Of a stretch of DNA of 64,000 nt, positions 1 to 9,641 are shown one piece after another. The notes beneath the pieces were generated by a model, which worked only from the letters and a program-made list of their open reading frames with translations, made no database searches and was not told where the DNA came from. The first letter of the stretch is position 1. Every line of letters starts with the position of its first letter. Position numbers and translations under genes: made by a program. Origin of the DNA: Cyclobacteriaceae bacterium (GTDB taxonomy: Bacteria; Bacteroidota; Bacteroidia; Cytophagales; Cyclobacteriaceae); NCBI GenBank assembly GCA_020436085.1, contig JAGQYM010000018.1, forward strand, positions 258-64,257. The letters are read 5' to 3'.

Positions 1-2667
1 CTTAACGCTTTGAAAACTGGACACAGCCAACATCAATGTTGATATAGCTATAAATGGCACTAGTAAGAATTTTAGTTCAATGTCTATCCTGGAAGGGTAC
101 TCCGACAGCCACATGTTGATTACAAATAGAGCCATTGGGCAAGCCAAAAGAGCAGAGATAGATACTACTCTCACCTGACTTTTGTTAAGCATCAAAACAA
201 CATCGAGAATTGTTGCTCCAAGAACTTTGCGAATGCTAATTTCCTTGAGCCTTGAGTTGGCCTCAAACAAACTCATGCTAAGGGCGCCCAGGCAAGCAAT
301 CAGAATAGCAACACCTGAAAAAAGTCCGAACACATGACCGAAATGTACTTCTGATTTATATTGCTGGTCGTAATAGTCGTCTAAAAAAAAGTATTCAAAG
401 GGGCTATTGGGGAAAACTTCTTTCCATACCGTTTCAATATTCTGCAGAGCAGTTTGTGGTTGTGTACCTGCCTCCAGTCGGATTGAATAATATACTTGTT
501 GGTACGAACTGTAATTGGGAACAAAAATCGTTGGATAAATTTCCTTTTTTACGGCTTCATGGTGATAGTCATCAACGATACCGACAATCTTGTAGGGCAC
601 TAAACCATCCCATAGATGGAAGTACACATCCTGATTAACCGCCTCTTCTGGAGTTGCGAACCCCAGTTGTTTGGCTGCGCGTTGATTGAGAATGAGGCTA
701 TACCAATGCTTTTGTTTCCATGGTTCTGTACCGTTGAAATCAGGAGGTAAAGCAGCGAAATTTTTTCCTGCTAGGAACTTGATTCCGTAGATAGGGAAGT
801 GGTCATTGCTGACAAATGTGGTTTTATAAATGGTTGGATCGTAGGGGTCGCCAGGATTTCTCTTAATTAAATTGACGAAGGTAAAACCGATTGGAGTACC
901 TGGAATTGCTGATGAACTGGCTATAGTTTTGAATTGAGCATATCGTAAAAGCTTTTCACGCAATCGGTCAAACTCGCTAAAATTTTCAACGAAGCCTTGG
1001 CCTGAATAAGCAGTGGGATTGCGAATAGCAATGACATGGTCAATTTCGAGCCCTTTGTCACTGGATCTCATAAAGTCAAGCTGCGCAAATATGGCCAGTA
1101 CAAAGGCGATCAAGATAGCGGATGAAGCAAACTGAATTGTGGTTAGCATGAGCCGCGATGATGATCCGCTCCTTTGATTTGATATTTTTCCTTTGATAGC
1201 TAATGAAGGATTAAATCGATAAATCAACAAGGCAGGAGAAATACCGACCGCAATTGATCCTAGTGCAAGAAATGAAGTTGCTATTATTAAAGCATCCGAC
1301 CATAAATTCGTAGGGTCAATCTTTAGGTTGACGCCTGAGAATAAACTAACCTCTTGAACTAAAACTGAATAAATGATCGCTGTGAAGCAGATGGCCAATC
1401 CAGTCACTATAGTGAACTGAACAAAGAATTGTATTGCCAAATCAATTTTTCGCGATCCATTAATTCGCCTGATACCATATTCCTTGATTCGGGAAGTAAA
1501 TCGTGCTGTTTCAAGATTAATATAATTAATCCATGCAATCAGAATAATTATCACCCCAACTATGCCTATTAGATATAAAAGAGATCTATCCCCGTTGGGC
1601 TCTAATTCGTCTTTTAAATCGGACGAAAGATGAATGGCGCTTATAGATTGTAGGAAAACCTCGGCATCCTTAACTAGAGTATGTTCATTGGCAATCCTTT
1701 TCAGAAGTATATTGAGTTTGAGCTCAACGCTATGAAAATCTGTCGACTTGGGCAGAGCTACGTAGGTTGACATCGCGGCACTCCCCCATAGATCTTCGTT
1801 AGACTCGGGCCATTGGTCATTGATTTGTTCAATTACTTGGGCGTGAAAATGTGAGTTTTCAGGAATGTCTTTAAGAACACCACGCACCACAAAATTTGAC
1901 TCTGCGGAATGATCATCGATTCGATCCAGTACTTGACCGATTGGATGTTTATTGCCAAATAGTTTTTTTGCCAGTGTTTCAGATAAGATGAGACTATTAG
2001 GTTCCTTTAAAACCGACAAAGGATCACCCGCGCTAAGAAGAGAAGGAAAAACTGAAAAAAATGCAGAATCAGCATTCAGAACTCCACCTTGCTCGTTAAA
2101 AATTTTTTCATTGTGACGAAATAAAAAGCCCGTATTAGCAGGAGTCTTAAAAAAACCAGTGAAGCTTTTTATCTCAGGAAAATTTTCTTTAAGCAAAAAC
2201 CGGACTCCAGGGAACGTTCTTGCAGACGTTTCAATGAGTTCACCGTTTTTGTATCGCTTAAGTCCAATCCGGTAGATCGAATCTTTGTTTTCATGGAAAT
2301 TTTCATAGCTTAATTCACGATTGATGTAAGCAGAAATTAGCATGAAAGCAGTCAGTCCCAGAGTGAGTCCAAAGACGCTGACAGCGGTGTAAAACTTGTT
2401 TCGGAATAAATGTCGCCAACCCACTACAGCATAGTGATTGATCATACCCAGCTGGCCTCGATAGAAAAGAGGTGCCCTTCGAAGCACTATCCCTGGTCTT
2501 AGGTATCTCAAAGTATTCCAGACCAACCTCTGATTCGCTCTCTTTTCACCAACCGCATCCGCATCCTTCTCATACCGTTGCATCAAATCACCTTCGATTT
2601 CTTCAAGTAGATGAGGAGGGCAGAAAAGGCGGAGCAACTTGACAGACCAATGATCGAGCGGCTTCAT
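1..2667 (-). CDS. FtsX/MacB-type ABC transporter permease, 3' end outside window
   Basis: The reading frame is open for 889 codons from an ATG at 2667 to the left edge with no stop; I checked it triplet by triplet. The N-terminal ~75 residues form a soluble helical prefix (start MKPLDHWSVKLLRLFCPPHL) like the 'permease prefix' domain of PadR-linked Bacteroidota permeases. A first membrane helix follows at ~94-115, then a large extracytoplasmic MacB-like domain, an FtsX core, a second periplasmic domain and a second FtsX core reaching the edge. The family is about 890-910 aa, so only the last few residues should be missing. It lies 8 bp after the PadR stop and is likely co-transcribed and controlled by PadR. 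No ATPase subunit is seen in the window. The substrate is unknown; such permeases are usually annotated as antimicrobial peptide or macrolide export. Confidence 0.9.
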   Translation of the reverse strand, partial: MKPLDHWSVKLLRLFCPPHLLEEIEGDLMQRYEKDADAVGEKRANQRLVWNTLRYLRPGIVLRRAPLFYRGQLGMINHYAVVGWRHLFRNKFYTAVSVFGLTLGLTAFMLISAYINRELSYENFHENKDSIYRIGLKRYKNGELIETSARTFPGVRFLLKENFPEIKSFTGFFKTPANTGFLFRHNEKIFNEQGGVLNADSAFFSVFPSLLSAGDPLSVLKEPNSLILSETLAKKLFGNKHPIGQVLDRIDDHSAESNFVVRGVLKDIPENSHFHAQVIEQINDQWPESNEDLWGSAAMSTYVALPKSTDFHSVELKLNILLKRIANEHTLVKDAEVFLQSISAIHLSSDLKDELEPNGDRSLLYLIGIVGVIIILIAWINYINLETARFTSRIKEYGIRRINGSRKIDLAIQFFVQFTIVTGLAICFTAIIYSVLVQEVSLFSGVNLKIDPTNLWSDALIIATSFLALGSIAVGISPALLIYRFNPSLAIKGKISNQRSGSSSRLMLTTIQFASSAILIAFVLAIFAQLDFMRSSDKGLEIDHVIAIRNPTAYSGQGFVENFSEFDRLREKLLRYAQFKTIASSSAIPGTPIGFTFVNLIKRNPGDPYDPTIYKTTFVSNDHFPIYGIKFLAGKNFAALPPDFNGTEPWKQKHWYSLILNQRAAKQLGFATPEEAVNQDVYFHLWDGLVPYKIVGIVDDYHHEAVKKEIYPTIFVPNYSSYQQVYYSIRLEAGTQPQTALQNIETVWKEVFPNSPFEYFFLDDYYDQQYKSEVHFGHVFGLFSGVAILIACLGALSMSLFEANSRLKEISIRKVLGATILDVVLMLNKSQVRVVSISALLACPMALFVINMWLSEYPSRIDIELKFLLVPFIAISTLMLAVSSFQSVK

Positions 2668-2675
2668 TGTTTTTT

Positions 2676-3002
2676 TTATGATAGTTTGAGCTGAGGAACC
2701 AGATCCCAGAGTGTCATGCGCGATTCCTGCATGGATCGCAGAGTCGCCATGCCTGCGCTAGTGACAGTGTAAATTCTTTTTCTTCTACCGCCTCGCTCTT
2801 TTGTAGCCCCTCCAAAAGACGACTTGATCAATCCTTTGTCCTCAAGCCGGTACAGGGTAACATGAACGGCACTTAGGTTCACATCACGTTTCAGTCGACT
2901 TTCTATTTCTTCCGCGATAATCGCCCCATAGGCATCGTCTCCTAGCGCGGCTACCAGGATCAGTACCAGTTCCTCAAACTCACCCAAATATTCTTTAGCC
3001 AT
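2676..3002 (-). CDS. PadR family transcriptional regulator
   Basis: This 108-aa protein is a stand-alone PadR winged helix. The N-terminal half has the family pattern LGEFEELVLILVAAL...YGAIIAEEI, followed by the recognition region LSAVHVTLYRLEDKGLI and the basic wing KERGGRRKRIYTVTSAG. PadR proteins are dimeric repressors, often released by the toxic compound exported by the neighbouring transporter. It is the first gene of a two-gene unit with the prefix-domain permease 8 bp downstream, so control of that permease and of itself is the simplest inference. The effector cannot be read from the sequence. Confidence 0.9.
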   Translation of the reverse strand: MAKEYLGEFEELVLILVAALGDDAYGAIIAEEIESRLKRDVNLSAVHVTLYRLEDKGLIKSSFGGATKERGGRRKRIYTVTSAGMATLRSMQESRMTLWDLVPQLKLS

Positions 3003-3055
3003 ATATATGCTTATATTTTGTTAAGTAAATAACAACAAGATCGTCCTTGAAAGCA

Positions 3056-3086
3056 ATATTATCGTAAGTTATTATTCTCATAATAT
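3056..3086. promoter_or_regulatory. Inverted repeat in the PadR/pyrophosphatase divergent region
   Basis: ATATTAT (3056-3062) is matched by its reverse complement ATAATAT (3080-3086) across a 17-bp spacer, between the PadR start at 3002 and the next gene at 3131. It could be a PadR operator. The region is very AT-rich, so a 7-bp repeat could arise by chance. Confidence 0.25.
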
Positions 3087-3130
3087 GTCGATTGAAACGG
3101 AAAAGCAGGTTTTTACCATATTGGGGCTCA

Positions 3131-4363
3131 ATGCGGAAAACACTTAAAACGATATTTCTGGTACTGGTCGGCTTTGGTTGCTTTGGTCAGCAACCTTACG
3201 TTCTACTCGTTTCCTTTGATGGATTTCGACATGATTACGTGGAGCAGTTTGATCTGCCGAACTTTAAAGCTTTTGTTGAGAAGGGGGCAAAAGCAGAGTC
3301 GCTGATTCCTTCTTTCCCCTCGAAGACATTTCCGAATCACTATACGATCGTCACCGGTTTGTATCCCGGTAATCACGGTTTGATTGACAACACATTTTAT
3401 GATCGTGAGCGGGATGTACAATATTCCATGAGCAATCGGAAGCTGGTCACCGACCCTTATTTCTATGGAGGCACACCTTTGTGGACCCTGGTGCGGCAAC
3501 ATGGAATGAAATCAGCTTCCTATTTTTGGGTCGGTTCCGAGATTCCACTTGATGGTTATCATCCGGATTACTACTATGCCTATAGCGAGTCAGCTCCCTT
3601 TGAAAAAAGGATTGAAAAAGTTATCGACTGGTTGAAACTTCCAATTGAGGAGCGACCACATTTCATCACTCTTTATTTTTCATCTCCCGATCATGAAGGT
3701 CACGAGTACGGACCATTGGCGCCTAAGACCAAAGCTGCTGCTCACCGAATGGATGATCTGTTGAAGTTATTGATGGATTCAATAAATGGTTTAGAATTTC
3801 CCGTTAATGTGTTTTTGGTTTCTGATCATGGGATGAAAGAGCTTACAATAAACAACGGCACTTTTATTTTTCTGGATGAGATCATGAATGTGAGTGATAA
3901 GTCGATCAAAGTGGTAAGCAGTGGCACCCAAGCCCATCTCTATATTGATAATCCGAGCAAACGCGACTCTATTTATACCAGCTTGTCGAAAAAACAGCAT
4001 CATTTCGTGGTTTTGAAAAAGGAACAGTATGATTCGAAGTGGCGCTTCAATCATCCGGGTAGAGTAGGAGATCTAATGATTATGGCTGAACCTGGTTATT
4101 ATATCCGGGATAAGGGCAGAAAGACATTCCTAACAAGCGAAAAAATAGGAAGTAAGATGGGAGTGCATGGTTATGATCCACTCATCGAATCAGATATGCA
4201 TGGCATTTTCTATGCCCAAGGTGCAAACATCAAGGGTGGGATAACAATATCCTCGTTTCAAAATATTCACATCTATCCGTTGATCGCGAAAATATTGGGT
4301 ATTGAGCCGCCAAAGGATGTTGATGGAAGGATTGAAGTCCTTGACGCTATTTACAGAAAGTAG
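3131..4363 (+). CDS. Ectonucleotide pyrophosphatase/phosphodiesterase-like enzyme, secreted
   Basis: This 410-aa alkaline phosphatase superfamily protein is of the NPP type. Starting at ATG 3131 gives a clean signal peptide (MRKTLKTIFLVLVGFGCFGQ); the frame can be extended to a TTG at 3092, but that would bury the signal. The first metal Asp is in VLLVSFDGFRHDY and the nucleophile Thr in PSKTFPNHYTIVTGLYPGNH. Further metal ligands are in SSPDHEGHEYGP, SDHGM and a late MGVHGYDP. Family members hydrolyse nucleotide or phospholipid phosphodiesters in the periplasm or outside the cell; the exact substrate is not predictable. Its stop codon abuts that of the convergent metallo-hydrolase with no gap. 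Confidence 0.9.
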   Translation: MRKTLKTIFLVLVGFGCFGQQPYVLLVSFDGFRHDYVEQFDLPNFKAFVEKGAKAESLIPSFPSKTFPNHYTIVTGLYPGNHGLIDNTFYDRERDVQYSMSNRKLVTDPYFYGGTPLWTLVRQHGMKSASYFWVGSEIPLDGYHPDYYYAYSESAPFEKRIEKVIDWLKLPIEERPHFITLYFSSPDHEGHEYGPLAPKTKAAAHRMDDLLKLLMDSINGLEFPVNVFLVSDHGMKELTINNGTFIFLDEIMNVSDKSIKVVSSGTQAHLYIDNPSKRDSIYTSLSKKQHHFVVLKKEQYDSKWRFNHPGRVGDLMIMAEPGYYIRDKGRKTFLTSEKIGSKMGVHGYDPLIESDMHGIFYAQGANIKGGITISSFQNIHIYPLIAKILGIEPPKDVDGRIEVLDAIYRK

Positions 4364-5506
4364 TTATTCAATTCCTTCCCACCACCGGGATGCTGGTTTT
4401 TCAGGAAGTTCAAGAACAATCGGTTCGCCAATTCGTGGAGTGGCTATTGGCATGTCAAGTTCCCTCGCTTTTTTGGTTACGCGTTCGATAGGATCTTTCC
4501 AGGTGTGAAGTGCCAGGACAAACGCGCCCCAATGTATAGGCATCATCATCTTAGTATCGAGGTCTACAGCAGCTTGAGCAGTCTCTTCAGGCATCATGTG
4601 AATCTCCGACCATCGCGGATCGTATTGACCGCATTCCATCATTGCAAAATCAAAAGGCCCGTATTTTTCTCCGATGGCCTTGAAGTGAGAACCATATCCA
4701 CTATCACCGCTGAAATAAATATTCTGAGTTGGACTTTGTATTACCCATGAAGCCCATAGCGTAGAGAATCTGTCACTAAAGGCGCGACCTGAAAAGTGGC
4801 GGGCAGGTGCACACTTGAACGTGAGATCTTCGTGTTGAATTTCATCCCACCAATTAAGTTCGTGAATGTTTTCTGCGGGCACACCCCATTCTGCCAAATG
4901 CATGCCAACACCCAATGGTGTGTAGAATGCTCCCACTTTTCCTTTCAACTTCATCACAGATTCGTAGTCGAGATGATCATAGTGATCGTGCGAATAGATC
5001 ACGGCATCGATATGAGGAAGCTTCTCAACAGCGATGGGCAGCCCCTCAGTGAATCGCTTCTTTCCCAACCATGGATGTGGCGATGGTGTAGGGCCAAACA
5101 TGGGATCGATGAGAATATTTTTACCCTCGATTTCAAGTAGAAATGCCGAGTGCCCGAACCACGTGAGTCGCGTTATCGTATCAGGTCGGTTTACAATTTC
5201 AAGTGAATCTATCGGGAGTACGGGTAGCGGATTTTTAGGTGTTTGGTGTGGTACTCCTACGATGTAGTCTTTGAGAATAGACATAAACTTGCCGAAGCCC
5301 ATTTCCATAGATGTTGGTATTTCGTTTTGAAATACGCCATCACTATAGTGTCCTGATTGTTTGAATACTTCAACCTGTTGGGCTGTGGGTTTTCCACCAA
5401 ACTGAGGACTGAACTTAATAAAGAGGAATGCGGTCACGAAAACGACCACAATGAGGGTGATGATCAATGCAAGAGTCATTTTGAGTATTTTCTTCAGCAG
5501 TTGCAA
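4364..5506 (-). CDS. Metallo-beta-lactamase-fold hydrolase, NAPE-PLD/UlaG-like
   Basis: This 380-aa protein begins with one membrane helix (LIITLIVVVFVTAFLFIKF), which anchors it or acts as an uncleaved signal. The MBL domain opens with LTWFGHSAFLLEIEGKNILIDP and has the di-metal motif SHDHYDHLD. Later ligands are in FSGDSGYG and MPIHWGAF. This arrangement matches the NAPE-phospholipase D/UlaG branch, which hydrolyses phosphodiester or lactone bonds. The adjoining tesA gene, 71 bp upstream on the same strand, makes a lipid-related role possible but unproven. Confidence 0.85.
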   Translation of the reverse strand: MQLLKKILKMTLALIITLIVVVFVTAFLFIKFSPQFGGKPTAQQVEVFKQSGHYSDGVFQNEIPTSMEMGFGKFMSILKDYIVGVPHQTPKNPLPVLPIDSLEIVNRPDTITRLTWFGHSAFLLEIEGKNILIDPMFGPTPSPHPWLGKKRFTEGLPIAVEKLPHIDAVIYSHDHYDHLDYESVMKLKGKVGAFYTPLGVGMHLAEWGVPAENIHELNWWDEIQHEDLTFKCAPARHFSGRAFSDRFSTLWASWVIQSPTQNIYFSGDSGYGSHFKAIGEKYGPFDFAMMECGQYDPRWSEIHMMPEETAQAAVDLDTKMMMPIHWGAFVLALHTWKDPIERVTKKARELDMPIATPRIGEPIVLELPEKPASRWWEGIE

Positions 5507-5577
5507 TCAGTGGAATTGAAGAGTGGTTTATTCTAATACTCGAAAATGCCTTGAATTTATTTTACCTCAAATCAGAT

Positions 5578-6192
5578 TTATTTTAAAAGAGGCTCAAGTA
5601 TCCTTACAACGTTGCCGGCAACGATTTTATGACCTTCGACATTAGGATGAATGCCATCGGCAATATTGAGCTTATCATCTCCAGCTACACCATCAAGTAA
5701 AAAAGGAATAAGGGTAGCTTTATTTTTTTTCGCCAAGTCTGGATAGATGTTGCGGAATTCCGAAGTGTATTCTTTTCCCATGTTTGGTGGCACCATCATT
5801 CCAGCCAGTACAATCTTAACATTGGGGTTCTTGACCTTTACTTTATCAATGATCGATTGCAGATTGCTTCTCGTTTGCGAAAGGGGTAAGCCCCTTAATC
5901 CGTCATTAGCACCCAACTCTAGCACAAAAACATCAACTTGCTGGCGAAGCACCCAATCGATTCGACTAAGTCCACCTGCAGAGGTTTCACCGCTAAGGCC
6001 AGCATTCACCACTTTCACATCAAGCCCTTTTTCTTTCAATGTTTTTTCAACATGCGCAGGGTAGGCTTCCTCCATCGAAAGTCCATAGCCGGCTGTAATG
6101 CTATCGCCAAAGAACAAAATGATTTTAGGCGCGGAGGTGAGCTGAAAAACGAACGCCAATGCAATAATTAAGACTTTGTTAACGACCATCAT
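5578..6192 (-). CDS. tesA: Periplasmic GDSL esterase / lysophospholipase L1
   Basis: This 204-aa SGNH hydrolase has a hydrophobic signal sequence (VLIIALAFVFQLTSA). SGNH blocks are in order: nucleophile Ser in FFGDSITAGYGL, Gly in NAGLSGETSAGG, Asn in LELGANDGLRG, and the Asp-His pair in DGIHPN. The length matches E. coli TesA (about 208 aa). TesA is a periplasmic thioesterase, arylesterase and lysophospholipase. It is divergent from a ybbA-ybbP transporter pair, the same arrangement as in E. coli and many other bacteria, which strengthens the assignment. Confidence 0.92.
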   Translation of the reverse strand: MMVVNKVLIIALAFVFQLTSAPKIILFFGDSITAGYGLSMEEAYPAHVEKTLKEKGLDVKVVNAGLSGETSAGGLSRIDWVLRQQVDVFVLELGANDGLRGLPLSQTRSNLQSIIDKVKVKNPNVKIVLAGMMVPPNMGKEYTSEFRNIYPDLAKKNKATLIPFLLDGVAGDDKLNIADGIHPNVEGHKIVAGNVVRILEPLLK

Positions 6193-6234
6193 ATCATTAA
6201 GTTGGTACCTTAAGGATCACTTATTGAAACAATT

Positions 6235-6261
6235 CTAACCAATAATCGATTTAATGGTTAG
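6235..6261. promoter_or_regulatory. Inverted repeat between tesA and ybbA, candidate operator
   Basis: CTAACCA (6235-6241) and TGGTTAG (6255-6261) are perfect inverted arms around a 13-bp spacer that itself contains ATCGAT. The element lies inside the 86-bp gap between divergent tesA and ybbA, 18 bp before the ybbA start, so a bound dimer could affect both promoters. Function is inferred from position and symmetry only. Confidence 0.35.
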
Positions 6262-6278
6262 TACTATATATAAAAACA

Positions 6279-6974
6279 ATGCCAGAAACAGTACTTCAAG
6301 CTGAAAATCTCTCTAAAATCTATAAATCAGGTAACAAGGAACTGGTTGTGTTGGATGAGGTGTCGTTCAGTGCCGAGCAAGGAACAAGTTTGTCAATTAT
6401 CGGACCGTCCGGCAGTGGTAAGACCACGCTGTTGGGATTATGTGCGGGCCTCGATGTGCCTAGTAGCGGTACCATTTCCTTGATGGGTTTCAAGTTGAAT
6501 AAGATGAGTGAAGATGATCGCGCCTACGTTCGAAATCAGTTTGTGGGTTTCGTATTTCAGAACTTTCAATTGTTGAGCACGCTCACCGCTTTGGAGAACG
6601 TGATGATCCCTATGGAGCTTCGTGGGGAGAAAAATGTTGAGCCAAAGGCAACTGAACTATTGGATAGAGTTGGACTGGCTGATAGAATGCATCACTATCC
6701 GTCACAGTTGTCTGGTGGGGAGCAACAACGCGTTGCTATGGCTCGGGCATTTATTAACTCACCGAAAATTCTCTTCGCGGATGAGCCTACTGGAAATCTC
6801 GATGAGGAGACCGCGGATCATGTGACCAACCTTTTATTTTCTCTCAATCAGGAAGAGAAGACCACACTGGTGCTCGTAACACATAATCTTGAGCTTGCGA
6901 AGAAAACGGAACGAGTGTTGCAGATGAAAGGTGGCAAGATCATAGAAGAGAAGTATCTGAAGGTGGTGATATGA
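6279..6974 (+). CDS. ybbA: ABC transporter ATP-binding subunit YbbA
   Basis: This 231-aa ATPase of the LolD/MacB class has Walker [16 protein letters not shown], a Q-loop within [17 protein letters not shown], signature [15 protein letters not shown], Walker [14 protein letters not shown], and a switch His in LVLVTHN. It pairs with the following permease, whose ATG overlaps its stop by 4 bp (ATGA). YbbA-YbbP complexes are type VII ABC systems thought to handle lipids or hydrophobic compounds at the inner membrane. Here they sit next to tesA, as in E. coli. Confidence 0.93.
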   Translation: MPETVLQAENLSKIYKSGNKELVVLDEVSFSAEQGTSLSIIGPSGSGKTTLLGLCAGLDVPSSGTISLMGFKLNKMSEDDRAYVRNQFVGFVFQNFQLLSTLTALENVMIPMELRGEKNVEPKATELLDRVGLADRMHHYPSQLSGGEQQRVAMARAFINSPKILFADEPTGNLDEETADHVTNLLFSLNQEEKTTLVLVTHNLELAKKTERVLQMKGGKIIEEKYLKVVI

Positions 6975-9541
6975 TCGAGTACGTCATCAAGGTCAAGCGG
7001 AAGATCAAACCGATCTATTCAGATCCGTGGGTGTGGAAGATGGCATGGCGGGATGCACGTCATAATTTCTCCCGACTTTTTCTTTTTGTAGGATCATTGA
7101 TAACTGGAATCGCAGCGGTTGTAGCAATTGCTTCGCTGAATTACTCACTGCAGGCCGACCTCGACCGAAACGCCAAGGAACTCCTCGGTGCTGACATCGT
7201 GGTGGGTGCCAACCGTCAATTTGAACCTGAAGTACTAGCTGTCCTTGATTCATCTAAGCTGGAGTATGCTTCCGATGCTGAGATGGCCTCTATGGTCATG
7301 TTCATGCACAACAAGCAATCAAGGCTGGTGAGGGTGATGGGTATTGACGGACCGTATCCTTTTTATGGAGAAGTAGAAACATTACCACCGAATGCCTATC
7401 CGGAAATTTTCAAGGGTCGCAATGCAATTTTGGATGAGACGCTGGCGAGTCAATACGAAGTTAGCTCTGACGACTCGATTAAGATTGGCAATATCTATTT
7501 CAAGGTAGCTGGAGTAGTTCAAAAAATTCCAGGCGGGGGAGGGGTTCTCTCCACGTTTACTCCATCGGTGTATATCGGTATGAATGAGTTGGATTCAACG
7601 GGCCTCATTCAATTCGGAAGCCGGATCTCATATAAACGTTTTTATAAAACCGAAACTGACGCTGCCGCGGAGGAGATAGGCGAAAAGTGGCGACCAACTT
7701 TAAGAAGATACGGACATTGGTATGACACAGTACAAGAGCGAAAGGAAGAGTTAGGTAACGGATTTCAATCCGTGTATCGTTTCTTTACACTGCTCGCCTT
7801 TATGGCACTTATTTTAGGATGTATTGGAGTTGCAAGCTCAGTTCACATCTATGCCCGAGAAAAAAGAGATGAAGTTGCTGTATTGAGATGTATTGGGTCG
7901 TCCGGATGGCAGGCGTTCAATATTTTCTTCATTCAGGTATTTGTGTTGGGTGTTTTAGGAAGCATCATAGGCGCGGCTCTGGGTATGGGCATTCAACAGC
8001 TCGTGCCGGTACTTTTTAGTGGTTCGATTCCGATAGAATTACAATTTGATTTATCCTGGCGTGCTGTCTACGAAGGACTGTTTTTAGGAATTGTAGTTTC
8101 GATTTTATTTACAGCGTTACCGCTTGTTGCTGTTCGTTTTGTGCCTCCGCTCACTGTGCTTCGTGCTGACTTTAATCCGGGTCGGATTTTCTCGAAGACA
8201 AAATGGGTAGTGATAGGATTTATTATTTTGTTTCCGATTCTCGCTGCGTGGTATCAAACACAAAGTTTGATATACGGTTTAACATTTTCGATGGGTTTGG
8301 CCGTGGCGTTGGGATGTTTGTCTCTGGTTGCTCTTGCTCTTCTGGTTTTGGTAAGAAAGTATTTTCCGAAAAAATCAGGTTTCATATTTCGACACGCGTT
8401 GTCCAACCTCTTTCGCCCTAACAATCAGACACAAGTGTTAATGGTAAGCATTGGCCTTGGGGCATTTATAATTGCAACACTCAACGTTATTCAATACAGC
8501 CTGTTGGATCAGGTCGAGTTTACTGGGAATGAAAATCAGTCCAATACAATACTGTTTGATATTCAGCCAACACAGAAGGACGGTGTCGTTGATCTGATTA
8601 AAACTCACAACCTCCCAGTGAACCAAGTAGTGCCAATTATCACGTGCCGCATCAGCGAATTGAAAGGACGACCGATCGATGTCTATCAAAAGGACACAAC
8701 AGATAATATTCCCAATTGGGCGTTGACTCGTGAATACCGCGTCACTTATCGCGACAGCCTTCATATCTCAGAGGAGATGTTGGAAGGAGAGCTGCAGCAC
8801 CTGAAGAAAGGGCAAAGAGATTCTGTATGGGTGAGTATTTCGGAGGGAATGCAGGAGTCGCTTGATGTTAAAATAGGAGACTCATTGGTTTTTGATGTTC
8901 AGGGTGTTCCTATTCCAGCGAAGATCAGTGGCGTTAGAAAAGTGGAATGGCCAAAAGATCCACCCAATTTCATTTTCGTATTCCCAACGGGGGTGTTGGA
9001 GTATGCTCCTCAGATATGGGTGGCGGCCACACGGGTGGACGATCAGCAGGATGCTAACCGTTTTACGCAAGAACTCGTGACGGAATTTCCAAATGTTTCG
9101 TTGATCGACTTGCGTCTAATTTTGAGTACAGTAAATGAATTGTTTGGTAAGATCGCCATGGTTGTTCGCTTCCTCGCTTTCTTCAGTATTATTACCGGCC
9201 TTGTGGTGCTGGCTGCTGCGGTGATGAATAGCAAGTTTGTAAGGATAAAGGAAAATATCTTGTTGAGGACGATCGGTGCCCGAACTAAACAACTCACTAG
9301 AATCACGTTGATTGAATACTCCTATCTTGGTTTGTTCTCCGCCCTTACGGGAATCATATTGTCACTAATTTCCGGTTGGTTTCTTGCTCACTTTTTCTTT
9401 CAAGTCAATTTTTCGATCAATGTTGTTGACATGGCATCAATCGGAATTGTGGTAATGGCGCTCACCGTAATAATCGGGTGGTTCAATTCCCGCGAGGTGA
9501 TCAACACACCACCTCTGCAAGTGCTTCGCAAAGAGAACTAA
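6971..9541 (+). CDS. ybbP: ABC transporter permease YbbP
   Basis: This 856-aa inner-membrane protein has a helix at ~35-58 (FLFVGSLITGIAAVVAIASL), a periplasmic domain, and an FtsX domain around 270-400 beginning FFTLLAFMALILGCIGVASS. Two further helices follow at ~420-470, then a second periplasmic domain and a C-terminal FtsX core ending NTPPLQVLRKEN. The 10-helix double-FtsX layout is that of YbbP. It is translationally coupled to ybbA and is the last gene of the unit. The transported molecule is not established; the tesA neighbour suggests a lipid or fatty-acid link. Confidence 0.92.
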   Translation: MIEYVIKVKRKIKPIYSDPWVWKMAWRDARHNFSRLFLFVGSLITGIAAVVAIASLNYSLQADLDRNAKELLGADIVVGANRQFEPEVLAVLDSSKLEYASDAEMASMVMFMHNKQSRLVRVMGIDGPYPFYGEVETLPPNAYPEIFKGRNAILDETLASQYEVSSDDSIKIGNIYFKVAGVVQKIPGGGGVLSTFTPSVYIGMNELDSTGLIQFGSRISYKRFYKTETDAAAEEIGEKWRPTLRRYGHWYDTVQERKEELGNGFQSVYRFFTLLAFMALILGCIGVASSVHIYAREKRDEVAVLRCIGSSGWQAFNIFFIQVFVLGVLGSIIGAALGMGIQQLVPVLFSGSIPIELQFDLSWRAVYEGLFLGIVVSILFTALPLVAVRFVPPLTVLRADFNPGRIFSKTKWVVIGFIILFPILAAWYQTQSLIYGLTFSMGLAVALGCLSLVALALLVLVRKYFPKKSGFIFRHALSNLFRPNNQTQVLMVSIGLGAFIIATLNVIQYSLLDQVEFTGNENQSNTILFDIQPTQKDGVVDLIKTHNLPVNQVVPIITCRISELKGRPIDVYQKDTTDNIPNWALTREYRVTYRDSLHISEEMLEGELQHLKKGQRDSVWVSISEGMQESLDVKIGDSLVFDVQGVPIPAKISGVRKVEWPKDPPNFIFVFPTGVLEYAPQIWVAATRVDDQQDANRFTQELVTEFPNVSLIDLRLILSTVNELFGKIAMVVRFLAFFSIITGLVVLAAAVMNSKFVRIKENILLRTIGARTKQLTRITLIEYSYLGLFSALTGIILSLISGWFLAHFFFQVNFSINVVDMASIGIVVMALTVIIGWFNSREVINTPPLQVLRKEN

Positions 9542-9612
9542 GCAATATTCCGCAAAAAAATATCCCCCTGCTGGTACTACCTGAATTGCTTTCAGAGTAT
9601 ATAGTTCAAAGT

Positions 9613-9620
9613 TATCTTTA
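9613..9620 (+). promoter_or_regulatory. Possible Bacteroidota -7 box before the type-B surface protein
   Basis: TATCTTTA matches the Bacteroidota -7 consensus TAnnTTTG except at the last base and lies 21 bp before the ATG at 9642. A TTG at 9586-9588 is 24 bp upstream, a little far for a -33 element. Confidence 0.35.
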
Positions 9621-9641
9621 GTAGCCTTTATACTACTGAGA

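Noticed and set aside
456..638. 60-codon open frame on the plus strand
   Set aside because: It is inside the permease gene that reads unbroken on the minus strand from 2667 to the window edge.
3092..3130. TTG-started N-terminal extension of the pyrophosphatase-like gene
   Set aside because: It adds 13 charged and polar residues before a good signal peptide; ATG 3131 is the better start.
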